A stretch of DNA of 8,184 nucleotides from Patescibacteria group bacterium (GCA_019246385.1 JAFAQP010000103.1:1-8184); one strand, 5' to 3'; shown: positions 1-6,924, counted from the first letter of the stretch. The notes: generated from the sequence alone by a model not told the origin. A program made the numbers and translations.

Positions 1-732
1 CCTCTCGAAGCCCGTAAATACATCCCCGTGCCGGTGTCAGAAGTATCTCTCGACTGGTTCGCCATACCGGAAGAAGAACGGCAATTTCTGAAACCTCAAG
101 AACGTGAACGTATTGGAACCGATGTCCTTTTGGTCGCGATCCATAATCAGGTTCTCGAAAAATTTCAGCAGATCACGAAGCATGCGGGGATTTCACCCCG
201 CTTCTATGAAGTGGAAGCATTCAGCATGGGCCGCGCATCGTACGAGCATACGACGGCGCCTACCATGATCATCGATATGGGCGCTTCCGGAACGCGGGTA
301 TACGTGGTCGAGTTCGGCATCATCGGCATCGCGCACACGATCGCTCGGGGCGCTCAAGATGTCACGCTCGCGTTGGCAAAATCGCAAGATATGACGTTCC
401 CGGAAGCGGAAAACATGAAGCGACAAAAAGGTCTCGGCGCATCGGAAACCGGCACCGCCGTCCTTGAATTCATTTTTTCCGAAGCTCGCCGCATATACCT
501 GACCTACCAGCGGAAAGAAGAGAAGTCCATCTCGCAGGTGGTATTGGTAGGGGGTGGCGCCGAACTTTCCGGCGTGTCCCAGATAGCAACCCGATTTTTC
601 GACGCACCCGTTTCCCTGGGTGCCCCCTTCGAAAAAGTCGCCGCTCCCGCGTTCATCGCTGACGTCTTGCGTACAACCGGCCCTTCATTCTCTTCGGCAA
701 TAGGTTTGGCGCTGCGCGCGCTTCAGAAATAA
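1..732 (+). CDS. pilM: Type IV pilus assembly protein PilM (actin-like ATPase), 5' partial
   Basis: The frame is open from the first base, so the true start lies upstream; 243 C-terminal residues are visible, against roughly 350 in complete family members. A GTG at 28 could be misread as a start, but the residues before it (PLEARKYIP) match the conserved PilM stretch, so the gene continues leftward. Motifs of the actin/FtsA/Hsp70 nucleotide fold are present: a phosphate-2-type segment (IDMGASGTRVYVVE, encoded near 271-312), a helix rich in family residues (GAQDVTLALAKS) and an adenosine-site glycine motif (VVLVGGGAELSG, near 538-573). PilM is cytoplasmic. In the family it binds the N-terminal tail of PilN and couples the alignment complex to the motor ATPases. 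The next gene encodes a PilN-like protein 72 bases downstream, as expected. The stop is TAA at 730-732. Confidence 0.93.
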   Translation, partial: PLEARKYIPVPVSEVSLDWFAIPEEERQFLKPQERERIGTDVLLVAIHNQVLEKFQQITKHAGISPRFYEVEAFSMGRASYEHTTAPTMIIDMGASGTRVYVVEFGIIGIAHTIARGAQDVTLALAKSQDMTFPEAENMKRQKGLGASETGTAVLEFIFSEARRIYLTYQRKEEKSISQVVLVGGGAELSGVSQIATRFFDAPVSLGAPFEKVAAPAFIADVLRTTGPSFSSAIGLALRALQK

Positions 733-804
733 TTCCGGCGCGAGGATTCTGTCCACTGCCGATATCACGCTACACTTTTTTTGAGTGCTATTCTTCTTAT
801 ATAT
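733..804 (+). promoter_or_regulatory. pilM-pilN gap with weak extended -10-like element
   Basis: This is the only gap above 7 bases between pilM and pilC. It is T-rich in its second half. At 786-794 it reads TGCTATTCT, a TGn-extended -10-like box (4 of 6 matches to TATAAT). A second candidate hexamer, TACACT, lies at 771-776. Neither has a convincing -35 partner at 16-18 bases. From the 786-794 box, transcription would start at about 801, leaving almost no leader before the ATG at 805. No Shine-Dalgarno sequence is present. The gap could simply be a spacer within one operon, so the promoter reading is tentative. Confidence 0.3.
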
Positions 805-1431
805 ATGGAAGAGCGCGTCACGACGTCCTTCATACCGAAGACGACGCTTGCTGCGCCGGTTTCACCGCGGAGAGGCAATCCCATGGGACTGGCAAATCTG
901 GTGGCGGGCATACTGGTCGTTCTTGCCATCGTGGGCGCGATCGCCTTATATTTTTTCGAACGGTATACGGAAGCTGCGATAAGCTCGAAACAGCAATCGC
1001 TGACCGTATCGCGCGAGGCCTTCGAACCGGCTACCATCCAGGAACTCGCCCGCCTCGACACACGAATCAATTCCAGCAAAGAACTTCTTGCGGGTCATAT
1101 TGCGGTATCGAATCTCTTCAACGAACTTGAAAAGCTCACTCTTTCCTCGGTACGATACAGCGATTTCGAATATTCCGTCGCAGCCCCCGGGCACGTGGTC
1201 CTTACGATGAAAGGCGAAGCGGCGAGCTTTAATGCGATCGCGCTCCAGTCGGAGACATTCGCAAAAAGCGCCATCATTACCGATCCTATTTTTTCGAACG
1301 TGACGGTGGGGAAGAACGGCAATATCACTTTTGACTTCACGGGAGTTATTGATACGTCCCGCATGATATACACACCGCAAGCCGTTTCCGCCGCGCCGCT
1401 TGGAAACACCACCGGCACGCCAGCGCAATAA
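805..1431 (+). CDS. pilN: PilN-like type IV pilus alignment-complex protein
   Basis: This encodes 208 residues. I chose ATG 805: an in-frame TTG at 781 would add eight residues from T-rich, non-coding-looking sequence, while the ATG places the TTSFIPK motif right at the N-terminus. Layout: a short cytoplasmic tail (1-27) with TSFIPK at about 7-12 and a basic patch PRRG, one membrane helix at about 28-52, a coiled-coil-like stretch at about 55-110, then a beta-rich extracytoplasmic domain (120-185) and a low-complexity Ala/Gly/Thr/Pro tail. This topology is that of PilN. In the family the tail motif NLLPWR binds PilM; here SFIPK probably plays that part (inference). The stop is 2 bases before the pilO start, with no Shine-Dalgarno sequence between, suggesting coupled translation. 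Sequence divergence is high, so the assignment rests on topology, motif and position between pilM and pilO. Confidence 0.8.
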   Translation: MEERVTTSFIPKTTLAAPVSPRRGNPMGLANLVAGILVVLAIVGAIALYFFERYTEAAISSKQQSLTVSREAFEPATIQELARLDTRINSSKELLAGHIAVSNLFNELEKLTLSSVRYSDFEYSVAAPGHVVLTMKGEAASFNAIALQSETFAKSAIITDPIFSNVTVGKNGNITFDFTGVIDTSRMIYTPQAVSAAPLGNTTGTPAQ

Positions 1432-1433
1432 CT

Positions 1434-2024
1434 ATGAGATTATTCGTACCTATCGTGCTTCTCGTCATCGCTCTCGGTATATTTTTCGGATATATAAATC
1501 CTACGTATGCGCACGTCCGCACGCTTCTTCTCCAGGAGTCGCAATACGATGAGGCGCTTTCGCGCGCGAAAGAACTGCAGGGCGTTCGCGATGAACTTAT
1601 TTCCCGATACAATACTTTTTCCCAAAGCGACCTTGCCCGCATCCAAAAACTTCTGCCGGACCACGTGGACAATGTGCGCCTGATACTCGATCTTGACAGT
1701 ATGGCGAGCAAATACGGCATGCGGGTTAAAGACGTATCCATCGACCAGTCTGCAGTCACGACCACGAAAGCGTCTCCGGGAGGGATAACCGCGAGCACCC
1801 AACAGCTCAATGTCTCGCAGCAGATCGGTTCCGACAACAAGCCGTACGAATCAGTCGTTCTTTCTTTCAGCGTTACCGGTACGTATGATTCATTCCGCCA
1901 ATATCTCGCCGATCTGGAGCGGAGCCTACGCATTTCCGATGTCACCGGCATCACCTTTGTGCCGAATGATACGGGGATCTACGACTTTACCATTCACCTG
2001 AAGACCTACTGGCTCAAACCATGA
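1434..2024 (+). CDS. pilO: PilO-like type IV pilus alignment-complex protein
   Basis: This encodes 196 residues. An N-terminal membrane helix (about 3-21, with a tiny cytoplasmic end) is followed by a predicted coiled coil (about 28-62) and a ferredoxin-like PilO domain. Family hallmarks are LLPDHVDNVRLILDLDSMA (73-91) and the strand/helix run GTYDSFRQYLADLERSLR (149-166), which matches the usual PilO pattern of a strand followed by an LERS helix. PilO pairs with PilN through these domains to form the inner-membrane alignment complex of the pilus. The gene starts 2 bases after pilN and its TGA stop (2022-2024) overlaps the next ATG in an ATGA junction, so these genes are very likely co-transcribed and translationally coupled. 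The TGA stop also argues against a recoded genetic code. Confidence 0.88.
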   Translation: MRLFVPIVLLVIALGIFFGYINPTYAHVRTLLLQESQYDEALSRAKELQGVRDELISRYNTFSQSDLARIQKLLPDHVDNVRLILDLDSMASKYGMRVKDVSIDQSAVTTTKASPGGITASTQQLNVSQQIGSDNKPYESVVLSFSVTGTYDSFRQYLADLERSLRISDVTGITFVPNDTGIYDFTIHLKTYWLKP

Positions 2025-2377
2025 AACGCGGCACGCTCATCGTCATAATCATAGTCCTCCTCGCCATCGGCTTTTTCTCCTACTCTCATTTCTTCGGCGG
2101 CTCCTCGGAACCTCTGCTCGCGACGGAATCCGGAAATGGCAATCCGGCCGTAGATCAGGACCTCATTAACCTGCTGCTGACCTTAAAGAACATCCGCCTC
2201 GATAACAGCTTATTCGCCGATCCCGCGTATCAAAGTCTCCAGGATTTCGGGAAAGATCTGGTGCCGGAACCGGTCGGTCGGCCGAACCCATTCGCCCCCT
2301 TGGGAAACATTTCAGCAGCCAGTCAGGCCGGAGCCGCCAGTTCGGCAGGCGCTCCGTCGATAGGAACGAAAAAATAG
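2021..2377 (+). CDS. Small PilP-like pilus protein with GRPNPFAP motif
   Basis: This encodes 118 residues and overlaps the pilO stop by 4 bases. Features: a lysine/arginine start (MKRG), one hydrophobic helix (about 5-20) that could be a signal anchor, a linker, a short helical part (46-80) containing LLLTLKNIRLDNSLF and DPAYQSLQDF, then VPEPVGRPNPFAPLG (81-95) and a disordered Ala/Ser/Gly tail. There is no cysteine lipobox, so it is not the lipoprotein form of classical PilP. Its place right after pilO is where pilP sits in Proteobacteria, and PilP also carries an NPF-type segment, so I call it PilP-like by position and motif. It is too short for a full PilP beta-domain and no secretin partner is seen. 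It could instead be a lineage-specific pilus subunit. It is outward-facing and membrane-anchored by prediction. Confidence 0.6.
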   Translation: MKRGTLIVIIIVLLAIGFFSYSHFFGGSSEPLLATESGNGNPAVDQDLINLLLTLKNIRLDNSLFADPAYQSLQDFGKDLVPEPVGRPNPFAPLGNISAASQAGAASSAGAPSIGTKK

Positions 2378-2378
2378 C

Positions 2379-4136
2379 ATGGACGTCCTTTCCCTTCTTA
2401 CGGAAAAAGGCATCATTCCGGAGCGTTCGCTCGCAGGCATAAAAGAAGAAGTGGCGGCAGGAAAAACCCTGGAACAGGCGCTTCTAAGCCGGGGCGTTTC
2501 CGGCGGAGACATACTTTCCGCCCGGGGCGAATATTATGAGATACCGACGCGGACTCTTGACGAAAAAGAAGTCATTCCGTACGAGATACTCGATTATGTG
2601 CCGGAAGAATCCGCACGCCATTACCGCTTCGTGCCGCTCGCTATCGAAGACGGCGTCCTAGAAGTAGGGACGACCGATCCCGATAATCTTGAGGGAGCGG
2701 AAGCGCTTAACTTCATCGCGTCGCGCGCGAACCTGCCTTACAAACTCTTCCTTATTTCCGACGCCGATTTTGATCGCGTCATCGGCATGTACAAAGGCCT
2801 CACGGGCGAAGTAGGCACGGCTTTGACCGAACTGCAAAGCACGATCGCCGATGATTCCGCGCTCGCCGTCGAGGAATCGCAAAAAGAAAAGGAGCTCCCT
2901 CAGGAAAAAAGCGAAGAGGCCATCAAAGAAGATGCTCCGGTCACGAAGATCGTGGCGACCATACTCCGGTATGCGGTCGATGGCAAAGCGTCGGATATCC
3001 ACGTGGAGCCCACCCGCGACGAGCTCAAGGTGCGTTTCCGGGTCGACGGCATTCTCCATACTTCGCTCAAGCTTCCAAAAAATCTCGAGCGTTCCGTCGT
3101 CGCGCGCATCAAGGTTCTCGCATCTTTGAAGCTCGATGAGAGGCGGAAGCCGCAGGACGGCCGGTTCTCCGCCACGATAGACAATCGCCGCATCGATTTC
3201 CGCGTTTCGACCTTTCCCACCTATCACGGGGAAAAAGTGGTGATGCGCATTCTCGACCGCAAGCACGAGATCATGACGCTCGAATCCTTGGGCCTCACGA
3301 AAGAGAACAGCGACATACTCCGGAAAGCGATAGCGCGCCCGTACGGCATCATCATCATTTCCGGCCCCACGGGAAGCGGCAAATCGACGACGCTGTATGC
3401 CATGCTCGAAGAATTGGACCGGGAATCGGTGAACGTCGTCTCGCTTGAAGATCCGGTCGAATACGACGTCGAAGGGGTGGCGCAATCCCAGGTACGCCCG
3501 GAAATCGGCTATACGTTCGCGAACGGCCTGCGCTCCATCCTGCGCCAGGATCCGGACATCATCATGGTGGGAGAAATACGCGACAAGGAAACCGCGCAGC
3601 TCGCGATACAGGCCGCATTGACCGGACACCTTGTCCTTTCAACACTGCATACCAATAACGCGATAGGCGTCGTGCCGCGCCTCGTCGACATGGGCGTCGA
3701 TCCCTACCTCATCGCTCCGACCCTTATTCTTTCAATGGCGCAACGCCTCGTGCGACGCAGATGCGAGGATGCGGGCAAGCAGATCCCGTACGAGGGAGCC
3801 ATCAAAACCATGATAGACGCGGAATTCAAAGATATGCCTGAAGAATTCAAAAAACGGCTTCCGGCGACCGACCATATATACGGCATAGCGCCGTCTGCGA
3901 CGTGTCCAAACGGGACACGCGGCAGGGTCGGTGTCTTTGAGATGCTGCCGACGACCAAAGCGATGGAACACGCCATCCTCACCAATCCGATCGAGGAAGA
4001 ACTATATAAGATCGCACGCGCGGAAGGCCTCTTTACGATGAAAGAGGATGCTATCATGAAAATGCTCACGGGCGTCATTCCGTTCGAGGAGGTCAATACG
4101 CTCGGCGGCGATCTTTTGAAGGACGAAGAAGTCTGA
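2379..4136 (+). CDS. pilB: Type IV pilus extension ATPase PilB (GspE family)
   Basis: This encodes 585 residues, close to the family norm. It is the cytoplasmic hexameric ATPase that powers pilin addition through PilC. An N-terminal GspE/MshE-like domain (about 1-140) leads into an acidic, Lys/Glu-rich linker (160-187). The N2 domain follows (DGKASDIHVEP, 201-211; RFRVDGILH, 219-227), then the core: Walker A GPTGSGKST (329-337), Asp box with LEDPVEY (356-362), Walker B DPDIIMVGE (391-399) with catalytic Glu399, and His box TGHLVLSTLHTNN (415-427). The usual four-cysteine zinc motif is half lost: only Cys462 (RRCEDAGK) and Cys509 (ATCPNGTRGR) remain. The ATG lies 1 base after the preceding stop. 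A weak AGGA sits 13 bases upstream, too far for a normal ribosome site. The stop is TGA at 4134-4136. Confidence 0.97.
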   Translation: MDVLSLLTEKGIIPERSLAGIKEEVAAGKTLEQALLSRGVSGGDILSARGEYYEIPTRTLDEKEVIPYEILDYVPEESARHYRFVPLAIEDGVLEVGTTDPDNLEGAEALNFIASRANLPYKLFLISDADFDRVIGMYKGLTGEVGTALTELQSTIADDSALAVEESQKEKELPQEKSEEAIKEDAPVTKIVATILRYAVDGKASDIHVEPTRDELKVRFRVDGILHTSLKLPKNLERSVVARIKVLASLKLDERRKPQDGRFSATIDNRRIDFRVSTFPTYHGEKVVMRILDRKHEIMTLESLGLTKENSDILRKAIARPYGIIIISGPTGSGKSTTLYAMLEELDRESVNVVSLEDPVEYDVEGVAQSQVRPEIGYTFANGLRSILRQDPDIIMVGEIRDKETAQLAIQAALTGHLVLSTLHTNNAIGVVPRLVDMGVDPYLIAPTLILSMAQRLVRRRCEDAGKQIPYEGAIKTMIDAEFKDMPEEFKKRLPATDHIYGIAPSATCPNGTRGRVGVFEMLPTTKAMEHAILTNPIEEELYKIARAEGLFTMKEDAIMKMLTGVIPFEEVNTLGGDLLKDEEV

Positions 4137-4143
4137 TATACGT

Positions 4144-4539
4144 ATGGCGGCGGATAAAAAATCATATTCGGTTCTCCTTGTCGATGACGACAAGTTTCTT
4201 TTGGATATGTACACCATGAAATTCAAGGATTCGGGTTGTACCGTAGAAGCCATACCGGACCCGGTCGCTGCGCTCGAGAAGCTCCGCAGCGGTTTCTCTC
4301 CCTCCATAATCCTTCTTGACATCATCATGCCGTCCCTGTCGGGGTTCGAATTCCTCGAAACGGTCCGTAAGGAAAAGTTGGCGCCAAACGCAAAGATCAT
4401 CATGCTCACGAATCAGGGCGGGGAAGAGGATGTCGAAAAATCGATGAAGCTCGGCGCATCTGGATACATCATCAAGGCGAGTTCCATACCCTCAGAAGTC
4501 CTCGAAAAGACCTTTTCGATAGTCAGCGTCGCAAAATAA
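4144..4539 (+). CDS. Stand-alone CheY-like response regulator receiver protein
   Basis: This encodes 131 residues, a single receiver domain with no output domain. The acidic pocket VDDD (13-16), phosphoacceptor Asp59 in ILLDIIMP, the switch Thr89 in MLTNQG and the conserved Lys111 in YIIKAS are all present, so it should be phosphorylatable. It sits 7 bases after pilB and 4 bases before pilT, inside the motor-gene run, with no Shine-Dalgarno sequence. Placement suggests that it binds a pilus component (PilB, PilT, PilC or PilM) in the way PilG/PilH-type regulators affect T4P motors; the exact target is not shown by the sequence. No histidine kinase is encoded in the window, so the phosphodonor must be elsewhere, or the protein uses small-molecule donors. 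I give no gene symbol because single-domain receivers are not distinguishable by name from sequence alone. Confidence 0.93.
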   Translation: MAADKKSYSVLLVDDDKFLLDMYTMKFKDSGCTVEAIPDPVAALEKLRSGFSPSIILLDIIMPSLSGFEFLETVRKEKLAPNAKIIMLTNQGGEEDVEKSMKLGASGYIIKASSIPSEVLEKTFSIVSVAK

Positions 4540-4543
4540 GCAT

Positions 4544-5608
4544 ATGGCAGAATACGCTTCCGAATTGGAGACCGTCATTGAAACCGTCATTAAGGAAGGC
4601 GCGTCCGATCTCCATATCATGGCGGGTGCGAACCCCATCATCCGCGTGTCGGGATCCTTGATTCCGCTCATGCATCATAAAAAATACACTCCCGACGATA
4701 CGCTTGGACTTCTTTCGGTCATGCTTTCGCCCGAGAGGAAAAAAACCTTCCTGGAAACGCAGGAAATTGATTTTTCCTATCCGTATAAGGATAAGGTGCG
4801 CTTCCGCGGGAACGCTTTTTTCCAGCAAGGCACCGTCTCGATCGCATTGCGGCTCATTCCGCGGGACATCAAGACCCTAGCTGAACTCAATCTACCTCCC
4901 ATCCTCGAAACCTTTTGTCAGATGCAGCAGGGATTCTTCCTCGTCGTCGGTCCGGTCGGGCAAGGGAAATCGACGACACTCGCAGCGATGATAGAGCTCA
5001 TCAACCAGACGAGGACCGAGCATATCGTGACCATCGAAGATCCGATCGAATACACGTTCGAGTCGAAGAATTCCGTCATCAATCAGCGCGAGGTGCGCGT
5101 CGACACCCAAAGTTTCCAAAATGCCCTCCTTTCCGCGTTCCGCGAGGACATCAACGTACTCATGGTCGGCGAAATGCGCGGCCCGGAAACCATGAGCGCC
5201 GCGGTGACGGCTGCTGAAACCGGCCATCTGGTATTTTCCACGTTGCATACCAATAACGCCGCGCAGACCATAGACCGCATCATCGATACGTTCCCTTCGA
5301 ACCAGCAGGACCAGATCCGCATCCAACTCGCGTCGTCCCTGGCGGGGATCTTTTCTCAACGGCTCATTCCGCGCATCTCCGGCGGCCAGGTGCCGGCGTA
5401 CGAGCTTTTGGTGAACAATGACGCCGTCGCCAATCTTATCCGCGAGAAGCGGACGCACGAGATAAACGCGGTCGTCGAGACCGGCTCGGAGTCCGGCATG
5501 ATTGACATGAACCGGTCGCTCGCGGAATTGGTGCGACGCGGCGAGATAACGCCCGAAAATGCCATCGCGCGTTCACTGAATCCAAAAACATTCATGCGGA
5601 TGGTATAG
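4544..5608 (+). CDS. pilT: Type IV pilus retraction ATPase PilT
   Basis: This encodes 354 residues, the normal PilT length, and lacks the long N-terminal domain of PilB. PilT drives pilin disassembly and pilus retraction from the cytoplasmic side. An N-terminal PAS-like domain contains GASDLHIMAG (19-28) and RFRGNAFFQQG (86-96). The motor core has Walker A GPVGQGKST (136-144), Asp box TIEDPIEY (163-170), a Walker B region EDINVLMVGEMR (201-212) with catalytic Glu210, and His box AAETGHLVFSTLHTNN (223-238). The segment DAVANLIREKRTHEI (293-307) corresponds to the AIRNLIRE retraction motif. Walker A differs from the usual GPTGSGKST at two places, and Walker B lacks the common Pro-Asp after the first Asp, although GxxGxGK[ST] and the Glu are kept. 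The start is 4 bases after the receiver gene; pilC begins 2 bases after its stop. Confidence 0.96.
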   Translation: MAEYASELETVIETVIKEGASDLHIMAGANPIIRVSGSLIPLMHHKKYTPDDTLGLLSVMLSPERKKTFLETQEIDFSYPYKDKVRFRGNAFFQQGTVSIALRLIPRDIKTLAELNLPPILETFCQMQQGFFLVVGPVGQGKSTTLAAMIELINQTRTEHIVTIEDPIEYTFESKNSVINQREVRVDTQSFQNALLSAFREDINVLMVGEMRGPETMSAAVTAAETGHLVFSTLHTNNAAQTIDRIIDTFPSNQQDQIRIQLASSLAGIFSQRLIPRISGGQVPAYELLVNNDAVANLIREKRTHEINAVVETGSESGMIDMNRSLAELVRRGEITPENAIARSLNPKTFMRMV

Positions 5609-5610
5609 GT

Positions 5611-6819
5611 ATGCTCTTTTCCTATAAGGCGATAGACCAGTCCGGCGTTTCCCAAGAAGGGACCATAGATGCCATATCGAAAGATGTCGCCATCGTTTCC
5701 CTACAAAGAAGGAATCTTACTATCTCTTCGATAACGGAGGCGGCGGAGGGAGGCACCTTCCTGTCGAAGAACCTCTCTTTTTTCGAGAATGTTTCCAACC
5801 GCGACATCGTGCTCATGTCGCGCCAGATATCCACGCTTTTTGAAGCGCAGGTTTCCGCGTTGCGCGTGTTCCGCCTTATCGCGGCAGAAGCGGAAAAGCC
5901 GCTGCTGCGGCGCGTATTGACGGAAGTGGCGGACGACCTGCAGGGCGGCTCGCCCATTTCAAAAGCTTTGGCAAAGCACGAGCGGGTCTTCTCTCCCTTC
6001 TACGTCAACATGGTGAAGGCGGGCGAAGAGTCCGGCAAGCTCGACGAGACGTTTCTCTATCTTGCCGATTATCTCGACCGCAACTATGCCATCCTCTCGA
6101 AGGCGCGGAACGCCCTCATCTATCCGGCATTCGTCATCGCGACGTTCGTCATCGTGATGATACTCATGATGACCCTTGTCATTCCGCATATCAGTTCCAT
6201 TTTGACCGATGCCGGCCAGAAGATCCCGGTCTATACGCAGGTGGTGCTCGCTATCAGCAACTTCTTCGTCACGTACGGGATCTTCCTCCTTATCCTCGCG
6301 GTCATAGGCGGATTCTTTTTGGGGCGGTATGTGAGGACGCCGACCGGCCGGAACATGCTCGATCGGTTTCTGCTCGTCATCCCGTACGTGGGCGATCTCA
6401 TGAAAAAACTTTTCATTTCGCGCATCGCGGACAATCTTTCAACCATGCTCTCTTCCGGCATCTCGGTCGTACAGGCGACGGAGATAACAGCAAGCGTCGT
6501 CGGCAATTCTCTGTACGCCGGTATCCTTGACGACGTGTCGAGATCGGTCAAAGGAGGAGGAAGCATATCGGACGCTCTTGGGCGGTACCCGGAAGTCCCC
6601 GGGATCATGACAGCGATGATCCGTGTCGGCGAAGAAACCGGTGAAATGGGAACCATTCTGAAGACGCTCGCTCGCTTTTACGAACGGGAAGTGTCGACTG
6701 CGGTCGACACGCTGGTCGACCTTATCGAACCTTTGATGATCGTGACCCTGGGCCTCGGTGTAGGCATTCTCCTGGCATCCGTCCTTATCCCGATTTACAA
6801 CATCTCTTCCGCGATATAG
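5611..6819 (+). CDS. pilC: Type IV pilus inner-membrane platform protein PilC (GspF family)
   Basis: This encodes 402 residues, a typical length. It has an N-terminal cytoplasmic lead (1-65) followed by two T2SSF repeats. Each repeat carries the signature glycine-glutamate turn: MVKAGEESGKLDE (134-146) and MIRVGEETGEMGT (336-348). Membrane helices are predicted at about 168-192, 211-238 and 370-394. PilC is the integral-membrane platform that PilB and PilT turn or push against to add or remove pilins. The gene closes the compact run begun at pilN and starts 2 bases after pilT without a Shine-Dalgarno site. Its TAG stop is followed by a 105-base gap without a terminator hairpin, so read-through into pilA is possible. 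An 8-bp inverted repeat lies in the coding region at 6691-6710; I treat it as chance. Confidence 0.97.
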   Translation: MLFSYKAIDQSGVSQEGTIDAISKDVAIVSLQRRNLTISSITEAAEGGTFLSKNLSFFENVSNRDIVLMSRQISTLFEAQVSALRVFRLIAAEAEKPLLRRVLTEVADDLQGGSPISKALAKHERVFSPFYVNMVKAGEESGKLDETFLYLADYLDRNYAILSKARNALIYPAFVIATFVIVMILMMTLVIPHISSILTDAGQKIPVYTQVVLAISNFFVTYGIFLLILAVIGGFFLGRYVRTPTGRNMLDRFLLVIPYVGDLMKKLFISRIADNLSTMLSSGISVVQATEITASVVGNSLYAGILDDVSRSVKGGGSISDALGRYPEVPGIMTAMIRVGEETGEMGTILKTLARFYEREVSTAVDTLVDLIEPLMIVTLGLGVGILLASVLIPIYNISSAI

Positions 6820-6924
6820 GAAAATCCTTATCCACAGAGCCGCAAACGAGTGCCGGAAGCGCCGATACAATGAAGGAGACCAATTGCGGGTCCTTAGCAT
6901 TAGCATTATCAATTCATTTTTTGT
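6820..6924 (+). promoter_or_regulatory. pilC-pilA intergenic region, probable pilA promoter and leader
   Basis: The region contains TTATCCACA at 6828-6836, a perfect match to the DnaA-box consensus. At 6866-6871 it has TACAAT, a 5-of-6 match to a -10 box but without a clear -35; transcription would start near 6878. AAGGAG (6873-6878) is the best Shine-Dalgarno-like site in the window, yet it lies 46 bases before the pilA ATG. It can pair with CCTT at 6892-6895 in a small bulged hairpin (6873-6895, loop 6882-6888). Three hexamers follow in tandem: TTAGCA, TTAGCA, TTATCA (6894-6911). The 13 bases before the ATG are nearly all A/T. A promoter here is plausible because pilA has its own downstream terminator, but none of these elements is proven. 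Confidence 0.45.

Noticed and set aside
776..782. Run of seven T residues after pilM as a terminator
   Set aside because: No GC-rich hairpin precedes it; the best stem is about four base pairs.
781..804. TTG 781 as an alternative pilN start
   Set aside because: It would add eight residues from T-rich intergenic-looking sequence; ATG 805 gives the expected short tail with the TSFIPK motif near the N-terminus.
1346..1954. A 202-residue minus-strand open frame across the pilN/pilO junction
   Set aside because: It is rich in Ser/Arg, shows no domain, and overlaps two well-supported genes.
2658..3629. A 323-residue open frame on the minus strand opposite pilB
   Set aside because: It lies fully inside a clear pilB, has no recognisable motif and is rich in Arg/His/Asp as expected for a shadow of a codon-biased gene.
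3901..3919. 7-bp inverted repeat in pilB (CGTGTCC / GGACACG) at the remaining Cys509 motif
   Set aside because: Repeats of this length are expected several times by chance; the overlap with the altered cysteine motif is probably coincidence.
2022..4136. Possible recoding of TGA as Gly, as in some CPR groups
   Set aside because: TGA ends both pilO (2022-2024) and pilB (4134-4136) exactly where the families should end, and no in-frame TGA occurs within the genes.
4892..5458. A 188-residue minus-strand open frame opposite pilT
   Set aside because: Its His/Arg/Asp-heavy composition and full overlap with pilT mark it as a shadow frame.
6691..6710. 8-bp inverted repeat in pilC (GTGTCGAC / GTCGACAC, 4-base loop) with a third GTCGAC at 6715
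   Set aside because: About two perfect 8-bp repeats with short loops are expected by chance in a window of this size, and the bases encode ordinary PilC residues.
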